Shown here one piece after another: positions 16,048-24,301 of a stretch of 64,000 nt of DNA (the first letter of the stretch is position 1; each line of letters begins with the position of its first letter). Origin of the DNA: JACQXM01 sp964569425. GTDB taxonomy: Bacteria > Planctomycetota > Phycisphaerae > UBA1845. The translations under genes and the position numbers were made by a program. The stretch spans positions 1 through 64,000 of the forward strand of contig CAZMVD010000005.1 in the NCBI GenBank assembly GCA_964569425.1. The letters are read 5' to 3'. Under the pieces are notes generated by a model. The model searched no databases. It was not told the origin of the DNA and saw only the letters and a program-made list of their open reading frames with translations.

Positions 16048-17942
16048 GCCTGCGCACCAAGCTCATGCTGCTGCTTTCGCTGTTCGGCCTCTATGCCGTG
16101 GTCGCCGCCGCCGCCGGCATGCTCGGCAGCCACGTGCACGTCGGGCGCGCCGCCGAGGAGTTCCAGCGCATCGCCGGGCACACCACCCGCATCGAAGAAC
16201 TGGAGCTCCACCTCACCGAACAGACGTTCCTGCTCGGACAACTGGTCGAAGGGTATTCGCACGCGATGCCCGCTTACATCGCCGCGCGCCGCAAATGGAC
16301 CGAAACGCTTTCGCAGTGCGCCGCCTTCACCCCCGCGCCGGCCCACGCCCAGACCTGGAAACAACTCCAGTCCTCCGCCCAATCCTTCGAGTCCGAAACC
16401 AACGCCGTGCTCCAGCTCATGGAACAGGACCGCACCGCCGAGGCGAGGCTGGCATTTCAGAACCGCCTGATGACTGACGCCATCCCCGCCCTGCGAAGCC
16501 AATTGGACGCGTTCCGCGCCGCCTGGGCATTGCGGCAGAACGAATCCGCGCGCTCCCTCGCCAGCACCACGTCGCAGGTGTTGCTGCTCACCATCGGCGT
16601 CGGCCTGCTCGCAGCGCTCCTGCTGGTCGGGGGCGCCGCCATGATCCGTCGGTGGCTCATCAGCCCGCTCGCCGGACTTCAATCGGTCACCGCCCAACTC
16701 CGCGAAGGAAATCTCGACGCCCGTTCCCGAATCACCGAGGGCGACGAACTCGCCCAGCTCGGCGGCGCGCTCAACCGCATGGCCGAGGCGCTCGCGTCTT
16801 CCGAGTCCAAGCAGCGAACCCTCTTCGCGAACATGCGCGACGCGGTCGTTCTGTGCGACCGCGAAGGCACCATCATCGAATACCACGACGGCGACACGCA
16901 GATCCTCGGCGTGGCTGCGGACCAGCACGCCGGTCGTCCCCTCCTCGAAGTCTGGCCCGATTGGCGCATCGCGCTTCCCGACTGGCCGACCCTTATCCGC
17001 TCCGCGGTCGACGACGGTCGCAAGGTGTGTGTCCACGACGTTCACCTCGAATCGACCGCCGCCGGACCCAACGACCGTTTTGTCGATTTTGTGATTTACC
17101 GCGTCGATTGCCGCACCCGCCGTTATGCCGCCGTCGTGGTCCGCGATGTGTCGCAGCGCCATGCGCTGCAGGACCAACTCCGCCATGCCGAACTCATGAA
17201 AGCGGTCGGCACCATGGCCGGCGGATTGGCGCACGACGTTAACAACCTGCTCAGCGGGGTCACCGGATCGCTCACCTCTCTCGGCGGCGACTTGCCCGAT
17301 CCCAAGCACAAGGACCGCATCGACGCCGCGCTGCGCGCCTGCCGTCGCGCTGCGGCGCTCGCCAAGCGGCTTCTCGACTTCGCGCGCGGGATCCACGGCA
17401 ACCCGCAGGTCTTCTCGCCTGCGGAGGTCACCAGCACCATCCTGGACTCCATGGACCCCGCGCTGCTCGAAGGTCTGGTGCTGCGCCGCCACCTCGACCC
17501 GGCCGTCCGGGTGTGCGCCGATCAGGACCAGTTTGCCCAGATCGTCCTCAATCTGCTCAGCAATGCGCGCGACGCCTGCCCCGACGGCGGCACCATCGAG
17601 GTCGCCGTACAGGTGAACCACGCCGCCGATCCCGACCACCTCGGCGAAGGTGACCAGCCCATGGCACTGCTTTCCGTGGCCGATGACGGCTCCGGCATGG
17701 CGCCCGACGTGCAGAGCCGCATCTTCGAACCATTCTTCACCACCAAGGCGCGGGCGGGCGCGCGCGGCCGCGGCCTCGGACTCACCATGGTCTACGCCGC
17801 CGCCAGAAACGCCGGCGGATTCGTCCGCGTGCAAAGTCGCATGGGAAAGGGAACCACGATCCAGGTGTACCTGCCCCTGCACGGCGTGAGCCCCTCGGCG
17901 CGCGCAGTCGTGGCGGAAGAAGGAATCGCCGAACATGCCTGA
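16044..17942 (+). CDS. Membrane sensor histidine kinase (HAMP-PAS-HisKA-HATPase)
   Basis: 632 residues from GTG 16044, which overlaps the previous stop; the alternative ATG 16011 would lengthen the N-terminus without adding a domain. Two transmembrane segments (about residues 6-27 and 178-203) flank a helical periplasmic sensor. HAMP follows (RRWLISPLAGLQ to LGGALNRMAEAL), then a PAS domain (about 265-330). The phosphorylation site is His397 in GGLAHDVNNLLSG, an NtrB-like H box. ATPase boxes are NLLSNARDAC, DDGSGMAP and RGLGLTMV. No receiver domain is fused. The likely partner is the OmpR-type regulator encoded convergently 6 bases away. Confidence 0.9.
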   Translation: MSLRTKLMLLLSLFGLYAVVAAAAGMLGSHVHVGRAAEEFQRIAGHTTRIEELELHLTEQTFLLGQLVEGYSHAMPAYIAARRKWTETLSQCAAFTPAPAHAQTWKQLQSSAQSFESETNAVLQLMEQDRTAEARLAFQNRLMTDAIPALRSQLDAFRAAWALRQNESARSLASTTSQVLLLTIGVGLLAALLLVGGAAMIRRWLISPLAGLQSVTAQLREGNLDARSRITEGDELAQLGGALNRMAEALASSESKQRTLFANMRDAVVLCDREGTIIEYHDGDTQILGVAADQHAGRPLLEVWPDWRIALPDWPTLIRSAVDDGRKVCVHDVHLESTAAGPNDRFVDFVIYRVDCRTRRYAAVVVRDVSQRHALQDQLRHAELMKAVGTMAGGLAHDVNNLLSGVTGSLTSLGGDLPDPKHKDRIDAALRACRRAAALAKRLLDFARGIHGNPQVFSPAEVTSTILDSMDPALLEGLVLRRHLDPAVRVCADQDQFAQIVLNLLSNARDACPDGGTIEVAVQVNHAADPDHLGEGDQPMALLSVADDGSGMAPDVQSRIFEPFFTTKARAGARGRGLGLTMVYAAARNAGGFVRVQSRMGKGTTIQVYLPLHGVSPSARAVVAEEGIAEHA

Positions 17943-17948
17943 GCCGCG

Positions 17949-18659
17949 TCACCGCGGTTCGTCGGGCTCCTTTTCCGAGAGCATGTAGCCGACCCCGCGT
18001 ATGGTGTGAATCAATCGCAGGTGGCACGGCGATTCGATTTTGTTGCGCAACAGGTTGATGTACACGTTGACCAGGTTGCTGCCACCTTCGACCTCGGCGC
18101 CCCACACCTCGCCCAGCAGAAACTCGCGGGAGTGCACCTCCCGCGGACGCCGCATCAGGCACGCCAGCAATCCGACCTCGCGATCCGACAACGCCGCCTC
18201 CAACTGCGGCCGGCGCGCGGTGCGCGTCAACAAGTTCAGCTCCAGGTCCGCGAAAGCGAGCGCGTGCCGCGCCGCCGGACCCGAACGACGCGCCATCACC
18301 CGCAGCCGCGCCGCCAGCTCGTTCACGTCGAACGGCTTGCCCAGGTAGTCGTCTGCCCCATGGTCGAACCCCAGCAGCCGGTCCGACACGCTGTCGCGCG
18401 CCGTCAGGATCAGAATCGGCGTCTCATTGCCGCCGGCGCGCAGGCTCGCGGCGAGGTCCAGCCCCTCGCCGTCCGGCAGTGTCAGGTCAAGCACGATCGC
18501 GCCGAACCGTTTCCGCTGCAGGTACCCCTCGGCCGTCACCAGGTCGGAGGCATGGGACAACACGAATTCACCCGCCCCCAGCCCCTGCTGAACCACGTGG
18601 ATGACCTCGGGATCATCCTCGACCAACAGCACATCCATGGTTTCAGCGGTTGATTGCAT
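17949..18659 (-). CDS. OmpR/PhoB-family response regulator
   Basis: 236 residues. The receiver domain (about 8-120) has the acidic pair in VEDD, phosphoacceptor Asp58 (IVLDLTLPDGEG) and conserved Lys108 (YLGKPF). A winged-helix DNA-binding domain follows (about 140-230), with LSDREVGLLACLMRRP and the terminal TIRGVGYML typical of the OmpR class. It is a transcription factor, probably phosphorylated by the convergent kinase whose stop lies 6 bases away. The pairing of an NtrB-like H box with an OmpR regulator is less common and is inferred from position only. Confidence 0.92.
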   Translation of the reverse strand: MQSTAETMDVLLVEDDPEVIHVVQQGLGAGEFVLSHASDLVTAEGYLQRKRFGAIVLDLTLPDGEGLDLAASLRAGGNETPILILTARDSVSDRLLGFDHGADDYLGKPFDVNELAARLRVMARRSGPAARHALAFADLELNLLTRTARRPQLEAALSDREVGLLACLMRRPREVHSREFLLGEVWGAEVEGGSNLVNVYINLLRNKIESPCHLRLIHTIRGVGYMLSEKEPDEPR

Positions 18660-19037
18660 CGCATGAAATACTAGGCGCGTGCCCGGGCGCCTACCAGAGC
18701 GCCGCCCGGCCCAACCCGTTACGCCGGTGGGGTGGAGCGCTGATAGTAAGACCGTGGGGTCGCCGCGCGGCGCGCCCGGCCGACCTTTGGACCGGCGACG
18801 GGCGGGACATGCTGTGCCCCTTTTTCGTGAATTTCCCTGGAGAACCGCCGGTCATGAGGCAGGGTGCGTATTCCCGCGAAGGAAGGTGGAGTGCACATCG
18901 GCGAGCCACGCTGTAGTGAGGGTGTTGTGCAGTTGCATTACAATGGGTTCGTTTTGTCGTTTGTTATTGGCTGGTGCCACGATGTGGCACTTCTTGAAAA
19001 GCCAAGACGTCGAATCGTCCAAATGGGGTGGCGTGGG

Positions 19038-19090
19038 GCGAGGGGCGTGAGCGGCCACCCCCCTGTGTCCCCCCTTGGGAAGGGGGGAGG
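19038..19090 (+). repeat. 53-bp intergenic repeat, copy 1
   Basis: This unit is identical at 51 of 53 positions to 19221-19273. It contains the near-palindrome CCCCCCTTGGGAAGGGGGG, able to form a stem. It looks like a dispersed REP-type element. Confidence 0.8.
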
Positions 19091-19220
19091 GACGAAGATG
19101 GCGCAAGACTTTTTCGCGCGAAACGGGTTGGCGTGAGAAACGCCGAAACGCCGAAAAGTCGAAAAGTCGAAACTCGAAAGGCAGCAGGAAACAGGCAGCA
19201 GGGCATGGGGGAGGCGTGAG

Positions 19221-19273
19221 GCGAGGGGCGTGAGGGGCCACCCCCCTGCGTCCCCCCTTGGGAAGGGGGGAGG
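19221..19273 (+). repeat. 53-bp intergenic repeat, copy 2
   Basis: Second copy in direct orientation, 183 bases after copy 1, with the same CCCCCCTTGGGAAGGGGGG core. Confidence 0.8.
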
Positions 19274-19315
19274 ATGGTGGGCGATTTCCGGTCGGCTGCC
19301 GTGTATGCGCAAGCT

Positions 19316-19331
19316 TGTTTCACGTGAAACA
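19316..19331. promoter_or_regulatory. parS centromere site (ParB binding)
   Basis: TGTTTCACGTGAAACA is a perfect 16-bp palindrome and an exact match to the bacterial parS consensus TGTTnCACGTGAAACA. It lies within a longer palindrome covering 19314-19333. ParB binds such sites and loads partition complexes near the replication origin. No parA or parB gene is in the window, so the role is inferred from the sequence match and the skew switch beside it. Confidence 0.85.
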
Positions 19332-19618
19332 AGTTTGCCGGATAACTTTTGCGGTTGCGATAGCGCCGTGGCGATGTTATCGGACAATCATTTATAGGAC
19401 GTCGCTTAAGGTCGCAGTTTAGTCAGTTGGTGCGTGAAAGATTCAGCCTCAAAAGATTAGCGAAAACAAGCTGGTTGGTCTCTTGCACCGTTTGCGCGCG
19501 GAGTGGACGCTGCCGGCAAACGCGCGATGATTACTGCGGACTTGGTTTCGGATGAGAGTGACGACACTCGTCGGAAAGGACCCTCGACAAGCGACGGTTT
19601 GAGTGAGTTGGGATCCGA

Positions 19619-20185
19619 ATGGGACGAGGTCTACTCCAGAGGTCGGCCGCATGGGCGGTGATCGCGCTTCCTGCCTTGGCGGTCGGGGTTTGCGGGTTCA
19701 TCGGTGTGGTGCGCCCCTTTTACCTTACCTTTCACAAGAACATCGATACCGGCGGGTTTCTGGGGATGTACAGCGCGCAGGGGTATGTCGGGGGGCTGCT
19801 GGGGTATTCGCGCGACGATCCGGACGCGGCGCGTAAGCCCTTCAGCTATTCGAGTGATTTTGTGCTCGTGGCCACGCGGCGGGAGGTGCGCCGGTCGCAC
19901 GGGCTGGAATACGTGCCCGCGCGGCGCGGCTTGCGGTATGCGGCAGCCAGGCACATGCATGAGAAAGAGAAGCCGATTCCGCCGGGGATTTACGGTTCGA
20001 TCGAACTTGCGATCAAGGCGTGGCCGGCTTTTGTGGTGTTGGCCTTGCCGCCGGTGTTCCTGCTGGTGCGTGGGCCAATCCGCCGGTGGGGAAGGCGGCG
20101 ACGTGGCTTGTGCGTGGCGTGCGGCTATAACCTGACGGGCAACGTGTCGGGATTGTGCCCGGAGTGCGGGTCGGACCTGAAGTAA
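19619..20185 (+). CDS. Membrane protein with C-terminal zinc ribbon
   Basis: 188 residues. One hydrophobic segment near the N-terminus (WAVIALPALAVGVCGFIGVV) and one near residues 132-152 (WPAFVVLALPPVFLLV) suggest two transmembrane helices with the loop outside. A basic stretch (RRWGRRRRG) precedes a cytoplasmic zinc ribbon, CVACGYNLTGNVSGLCPECG, at the very C-terminus. Short membrane proteins with this terminal ribbon are common in planctomycete genomes but have no known function. It starts at ATG 19619 directly to the right of the parS region. Confidence 0.65.
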   Translation: MGRGLLQRSAAWAVIALPALAVGVCGFIGVVRPFYLTFHKNIDTGGFLGMYSAQGYVGGLLGYSRDDPDAARKPFSYSSDFVLVATRREVRRSHGLEYVPARRGLRYAAARHMHEKEKPIPPGIYGSIELAIKAWPAFVVLALPPVFLLVRGPIRRWGRRRRGLCVACGYNLTGNVSGLCPECGSDLK

Positions 20186-20486
20186 CCTTACCTTTTCGGG
20201 GCGCCACGCTGGGCGGAAGCCGGCGAGCGCGACGAGCTGGAACGGCGGAGCGTTGACCGGCGGCGATGGCGGTCCCGCAGCATCGGCGGAGCGTTGCGGT
20301 ATGCGTGGGCATCCGTGATGATGAGCGCTGCCTGCACAGCGACGACACGCAGAGGCAGTTTCGTTTGAACGGGCAGGGTTAACCGCTCGTTGGAAACTAC
20401 GTGGCATGGGTTCTCAACCCGTGTTTGCACCGGTTGGAAACCGGTGCCTCACTCTTACGAATGCTTTTTTCAACAGGCTGTAAGCG
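20186..20486. other. Intergenic region before signal peptidase I
   Basis: About 300 bases without a credible gene. Near its right end are two adjacent hairpins, GGGTT-CTC-AACCC (20408-20420) and GCACCGGTT-GGA-AACCGGTGC (20427-20447). They may form the leader of the signal peptidase mRNA or be a repeat insertion. Confidence 0.5.
20427..20447. repeat. Short ACCGGTT/AACCGGT hairpin repeat
   Basis: A perfect 9-bp stem with a GGA loop. Closely related hairpins occur at 25109-25130 and 51471-51488, all followed by CTCAC, CCAC or CTAC-type sequence. This suggests a dispersed palindromic family. Confidence 0.7.
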
Positions 20487-22202
20487 ATGACGAACGCAAT
20501 AGCGACGGCAGGGGCGCGGGAAGGGGCGGGCGGATCGACGGGGGCGGGGGGAGAAGTGCCGCGCGAGGGGGTGCGGGAGACGCTGGAGTCGATCGTTATT
20601 GCGCTGATTCTGGCGTTTGTGTTTCGGGCGTTCATCGTGGAGGCGTTTGTGATTCCGACGGGGTCGATGGCGCCGACGCTGTACGGGGCGCATGGGACAA
20701 TTGTGTGCGAGGACTGCGGGACGGAGTTCGCCTATGGGTTGCGGGACCTGGCGGACGGACGGGCGATGCCGCTGGTGAATTCGCAGTCGTATGCGACGTG
20801 CCCAAACTGCCACCACGTCAACACGGACCTGAAGATCAACGACGAGCGGCGAAACCCGGAGACAGGGGACCGAATATTGGTGCTCAAGTGGCCGTTCGAT
20901 CTGGGGCTGGCGGGGCTGGGTCCGGAACGGTGGGACGTGATCGTGTTCAAGGATCCGGCGGACGGGGTGACGAATTTCATCAAGCGGATGGTGGGGTTGC
21001 CGAATGAAGTCTTGATGATCGTGGACGGGGACGTGTACACGGTGGAGGTGAAGGAGCTGTCGGAACCGACGCGGGCGGAGCTGGATCGCAATCGGCACGA
21101 GAAGTACCTGTTTCAGAGCGGGCAGCAGCGCGGACAGCTTGCGGGAGTGAGCCGGCAGGTGCGCGAGGAACTGGAACAGAAGATGCGGATCGCGCGCAAG
21201 ACGAAGATGGCGCAGCGGGCGCTGTGGCACGTGGTGTATGACCACAACTACCCGCCGCGGCAATTGGACGCCAACCAGCCGCGGTGGCAGCCGTTTCGGC
21301 GGGAAGGTTCGGGGTGGGACGCGACGAGCGTGCGGGTGCGGTTTACGGATCGGGGGAATGCGGACGATGCGATTGTGCTGACGGGTAAGCCGATTCTGGC
21401 GTACAACGCGTACAACATTCACGGTCGGCAGCCGCCGCCGGTTTCGGACCTGCGGGTGCGGTTTGTGTTGACGCCGGCCAGGGAAACGGGCGAGTTGCTG
21501 ATCCGGCTGGAGAAACTCGGTCGGACGTTCTGGGCGCGGCTGACGATGGAGGGTGAGGTGAGGTTGTACGAGTCGCGAGAGCGGCCGGGGGCGGATGCGG
21601 CGGCGATGGCGTCGGGACGGACAAATGCGCTGGCGGCGGGCCGGCCGGTGGAAGTGAGCTTTGAGAATCTGGATTACCGGCTGGCGGTGCGCGTGGGCGG
21701 GGGCGAGGTGGTTGCGAGCAGTTCCGATCGCGATTCGCCATCGTATTACGGTCCGGACTTGCGGATGCTGGCGCGAATGCGGCAGCCGATGGCTGCGGTG
21801 GCGCCGCGCATTTACGGGAGCGGGAGCGAGTTTGAGTTGACCCATCTGGCGGTGGATCGGGACGAGTATTACTACCACGATCCGTCGTTTCAGGCGCTGG
21901 CGTTGTCGTGGGGGCCGCGTGAGGGCTGGGCGACGCCGGACTATCCGATGCTGCTGCGCGGACATGAGTTTTTCATGCTGGGAGACAACACTTCGGCGAG
22001 CAAGGATTCGCGGCTCTGGGACCAGATCGGGGCGCATCTGGTGACGCGGGGAGAGGATTTTCAATTGGGCACGGTGCCGGAAGACCAGCTTATCGGGAAG
22101 GCGTTTTTCGTGTACTGGCCGAGCCCGGTGCGGGTGGACTGGCTGCCTTTCCTGAACATGGGTGTTGTTCCGGACGTGGGGCGGATGCGGTGGATTCGGT
22201 AG
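20487..22202 (+). CDS. lepB: Signal peptidase I with zinc-ribbon and large inserted domain
   Basis: 571 residues, about twice the usual length. One transmembrane helix (about 34-52) precedes the catalytic Ser60 in IPTGSMAPTL; the Lys base is Lys166 in NFIKRMVGLP. Between them sits a zinc ribbon with Cys74, Cys77, Cys105 and Cys108. After the Lys box, about residues 185-490 form an insertion whose later part looks like a beta-sandwich (LamG-like, low certainty). The conserved box MLGDNTSASKDSR follows near residue 497. The enzyme removes signal peptides at the outer face of the cytoplasmic membrane. Many of the secreted proteins in this window should be its substrates. Confidence 0.9.
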   Translation: MTNAIATAGAREGAGGSTGAGGEVPREGVRETLESIVIALILAFVFRAFIVEAFVIPTGSMAPTLYGAHGTIVCEDCGTEFAYGLRDLADGRAMPLVNSQSYATCPNCHHVNTDLKINDERRNPETGDRILVLKWPFDLGLAGLGPERWDVIVFKDPADGVTNFIKRMVGLPNEVLMIVDGDVYTVEVKELSEPTRAELDRNRHEKYLFQSGQQRGQLAGVSRQVREELEQKMRIARKTKMAQRALWHVVYDHNYPPRQLDANQPRWQPFRREGSGWDATSVRVRFTDRGNADDAIVLTGKPILAYNAYNIHGRQPPPVSDLRVRFVLTPARETGELLIRLEKLGRTFWARLTMEGEVRLYESRERPGADAAAMASGRTNALAAGRPVEVSFENLDYRLAVRVGGGEVVASSSDRDSPSYYGPDLRMLARMRQPMAAVAPRIYGSGSEFELTHLAVDRDEYYYHDPSFQALALSWGPREGWATPDYPMLLRGHEFFMLGDNTSASKDSRLWDQIGAHLVTRGEDFQLGTVPEDQLIGKAFFVYWPSPVRVDWLPFLNMGVVPDVGRMRWIR

Positions 22203-22948
22203 CGTGGGGGCTATCTTTTTCGATTGCGCGACGTTTCCGACCGGGGTAGCGGTTCGGGATGAGTTATGCACCAACTTTCCACAAGTGACGGCGGTTGACA
22301 CGGGCGGTGTCGCTGGTTTGGTCGCGCGTTCCCGCAGGCCGAGCGGTGAAAGCAGCCGCGGGGGCAATTCTGTTGTAAGTTAATTGTTTGCAATAGTTTA
22401 TGGTTACCATTGCCGCTCGGTGCGGGACTGGTCGGGTCGCGGCAGCGCGGCTTGAGACTTTTGATGCGGTTTGTCGGGCTGTGAGTTTTCAACAATTCGG
22501 GGCGGGTGTCAGGGAGTTGCCACTTCGTTGAGCGCGGCGATGTGACGCTGCGTTGGCACTGGAAAGTCTGGTTGGGGTCGAAAGTGATATTGCCGGTTGA
22601 GGCGTTGCTGCGAAGGGGCGCCGGGTGCCATGGCGCGGCACGTTTGGTTGTTCGAATGGGTCGCGCGGCGGGAAGGACCTGGGGCGGCGGCGGTTCTGGG
22701 AAGTTTGAGCTACTCGGAATTGGGAGGGGGCGGTCCCTTGCAGGGTCGGGGACGCGAGGGGGCGGCGTTCCGGGGGTTGCGCTGCGCTTAACCCCCGGCT
22801 GACATCGGGCACCCCTGCGGGGTGAATAAACAAAGGCGCTGCCCAATCGGCGAGCGAGTCGGCAGATTCGGGGGCGTGGGGACTCGGGAGTGAGCCTATG
22901 CGAATCAGGACGGCGCGCGGTGACAAGGCGCAGCTCGCGGCGGTGCGG
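22203..22948. other. Intergenic region between convergent signal peptidase and pilus operon
   Basis: About 746 bases between two convergent genes. It holds two DnaA-box-like 9-mers, TTATGCACC (22264-22272) and CTTTCCACA (22275-22283). A conspicuously AT-rich stretch lies at about 22366-22410, and a repeat element at 22770-22824. The open frames on either strand read through repeat DNA and are not credible genes. Confidence 0.5.
22770..22824. repeat. Double-hairpin repeat element
   Basis: CCGGGGGTT (22770-22778) pairs with AACCCCCGG (22790-22798) around GCGCTGCGCTT. Then CACCCC (22810-22815) pairs with GGGGTG (22819-22824). From memory, this arrangement is like a dispersed element in planctomycete genomes; only one copy is in this window. 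Confidence 0.65.
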
Positions 22949-24301
22949 TCAGTTGACGATGCGTTGCCAGGTGCCAGGGACCGGCAGCATGGGGCGGTAG
23001 GTGCGGAGGAAGCCGGGCGGGGGATTTTCGATCAGGTTGGGGTCGTGCGTGACGGTGAGGTTGCCGCCCAAGCTGGCGGAAGAACCGGCGACAACGAGCG
23101 TTCCCAGTACTGATTGTGCGGCTGACGTGGTGAGATTGCCGGAAACGTAAACCAGCCCATTGATGTGACCGGGATAGGAATCGGTGGAGTCGTTGTCGGT
23201 AGCACCCTGGTACGGTGCGCCCACGGGGTTGAAGTTGGTGCCGGTGGACGATTCGGAAAGGTCGCCGGTCCAGGAGAAAATCATGGGGCCGCGGACCAGC
23301 AAAGCGGGGAGGGCAGGGTCGGTCGGTTCCCAATGGATGGCGCCGGCGATTTCGCTATCGGAGCTGGTATCGAGCAAGATGAGGGTGCCGTGGATTCGAC
23401 TGTCGCTAATGCGGATTCTATTTCCGTTGCATCGGATCAGGTACATGCCTTGGGGATGCAGGGTACCACCCTGCGTGTTGAGACCGGGCGCAAGGACTTT
23501 TCGATCGATGGTGCCGCCGGAGATTGACGCGTAGGGGATTTCCACGGCGTTGGTGATGTAGTAGTCAAACACCGACGAAGCGGGCATTTCTTTGGCGGCG
23601 ATGCCGGTGGTCTGGGTGCCGGAGGCGGAGCCGTCGACGGTGATGGTGCCGACGGCCTCCAGGTTGGCATTAACGCTTCCCGTCGATTTGACATGGATGG
23701 TTCCATTTGAGGAAAGAGGCGCGTCCGCCGTGATTGCCGCGATGGTCTCCAAGGAATTGGCGACGTGGATGGCGGAGGCGAGGCAGTCCATGCCCCTGGG
23801 GCCGTAGGGTTCCATGCGTACGGAGAGTTTGTAGAGGGCTTTGCCGACGGCGGCGGCGGCGGTGAACACGACGGGGTCGTCGACGTTGTCGGAGAAGTCG
23901 GCATCGACGGGATCGACGGCGTTGAGGGTGTATTTTCCGCGTCCGATGGGTTGGTCGAGTTTCCAGTTTCCCTGGGCGCGGGTGGTGCGCCAGGTCTGGT
24001 CGTTGTGCATCATCCACTGGCCGACTTCGACGGCGGACCAGGCGTAGAGCCTTGCTTCGGCGAAGTCGCCGGCCCAGGCGGCGCCGCGTCGTTCCACGCG
24101 CACGGCCATGACGGCGGCGAGTCCGATGACAGCGACGATCATGGCGGAACTGAGGACAAGCACGAGGATGGAGCCGGGACGTTTTGCCGCCGTTCGGAAC
24201 GGGTGTTCACTCCTTGAGCGACGTGCCATGTCGGCGCAGCCAAAGAAACGACGATTGGTCGTTCGACGGCGGGACGTTTCCGGGTTCGGGTTGGTGGTCA
24301 T
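22949..24301 (-). CDS. PilX/GspK-like pilus assembly protein
   Basis: 450 residues, last gene of the pilus operon. A basic N-terminus leads to a hydrophobic segment (GSILVLVLSSAMIVAVIGLAAVMAV) like the N-terminus of PilX or GspK minor pilins, but without a clear prepilin Gly-Phe site. The region of about residues 170-430 is beta-rich with many Gly/Ser/Thr and repeated parallel-strand patterns (TIHVKSTGSVNANLEAVGTITV), suggesting a polymer-forming beta-helix. ATG 24301 overlaps the stop of the GspI-like gene (ATGA). It may act as a large tip or initiation subunit; that role is inferred from position. Confidence 0.7.
   Translation of the reverse strand: MTTNPNPETSRRRTTNRRFFGCADMARRSRSEHPFRTAAKRPGSILVLVLSSAMIVAVIGLAAVMAVRVERRGAAWAGDFAEARLYAWSAVEVGQWMMHNDQTWRTTRAQGNWKLDQPIGRGKYTLNAVDPVDADFSDNVDDPVVFTAAAAVGKALYKLSVRMEPYGPRGMDCLASAIHVANSLETIAAITADAPLSSNGTIHVKSTGSVNANLEAVGTITVDGSASGTQTTGIAAKEMPASSVFDYYITNAVEIPYASISGGTIDRKVLAPGLNTQGGTLHPQGMYLIRCNGNRIRISDSRIHGTLILLDTSSDSEIAGAIHWEPTDPALPALLVRGPMIFSWTGDLSESSTGTNFNPVGAPYQGATDNDSTDSYPGHINGLVYVSGNLTTSAAQSVLGTLVVAGSSASLGGNLTVTHDPNLIENPPPGFLRTYRPMLPVPGTWQRIVN

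Larger units (their letters stand above)
18660..19618. other. Long intergenic region at the GC-skew switch, candidate origin-proximal DNA
   Basis: About 960 bases with no gene I can support. To the left the + strand is C-rich and to the right it is strongly G-rich. Sample 60-base blocks read C 28/G 11 at 12241, C 24/G 18 at 18661, G 28/C 18 at 18721 and G 37/C 10 at 20521. It contains a perfect parS palindrome (19316-19331), a GTGCCAC/GTGGCAC hairpin (18974-18990) and two copies of a 53-bp repeat. A run of CGAAA-type microrepeats lies at 19137-19180. The 19330-19600 part is less GC-rich than its surroundings. No perfect DnaA box was found here. Confidence 0.6.

Noticed and set aside
16023..17936. 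Long minus-strand open frame (637 codons) opposite the histidine kinase
   Set aside because: The translation is low-complexity His/Val/Gly-rich and has no domain; the plus-strand frame has all kinase motifs.
19038..19273. CRISPR array
   Set aside because: Only two copies of the repeat, 183 bases apart, with no regular spacers and no cas genes.
20397..22367. Long minus-strand open frame (656 codons) opposite signal peptidase I
   Set aside because: It is the reverse of a G-rich coding strand, gives a Pro/Arg/His-rich product without motifs, and the plus-strand gene has clear catalytic boxes.
22489..22926. Minus-strand open frame (145 codons) over the 22.8-kb repeat
   Set aside because: Its sequence is a translated repeat element (double hairpin), with no separate coding signal.
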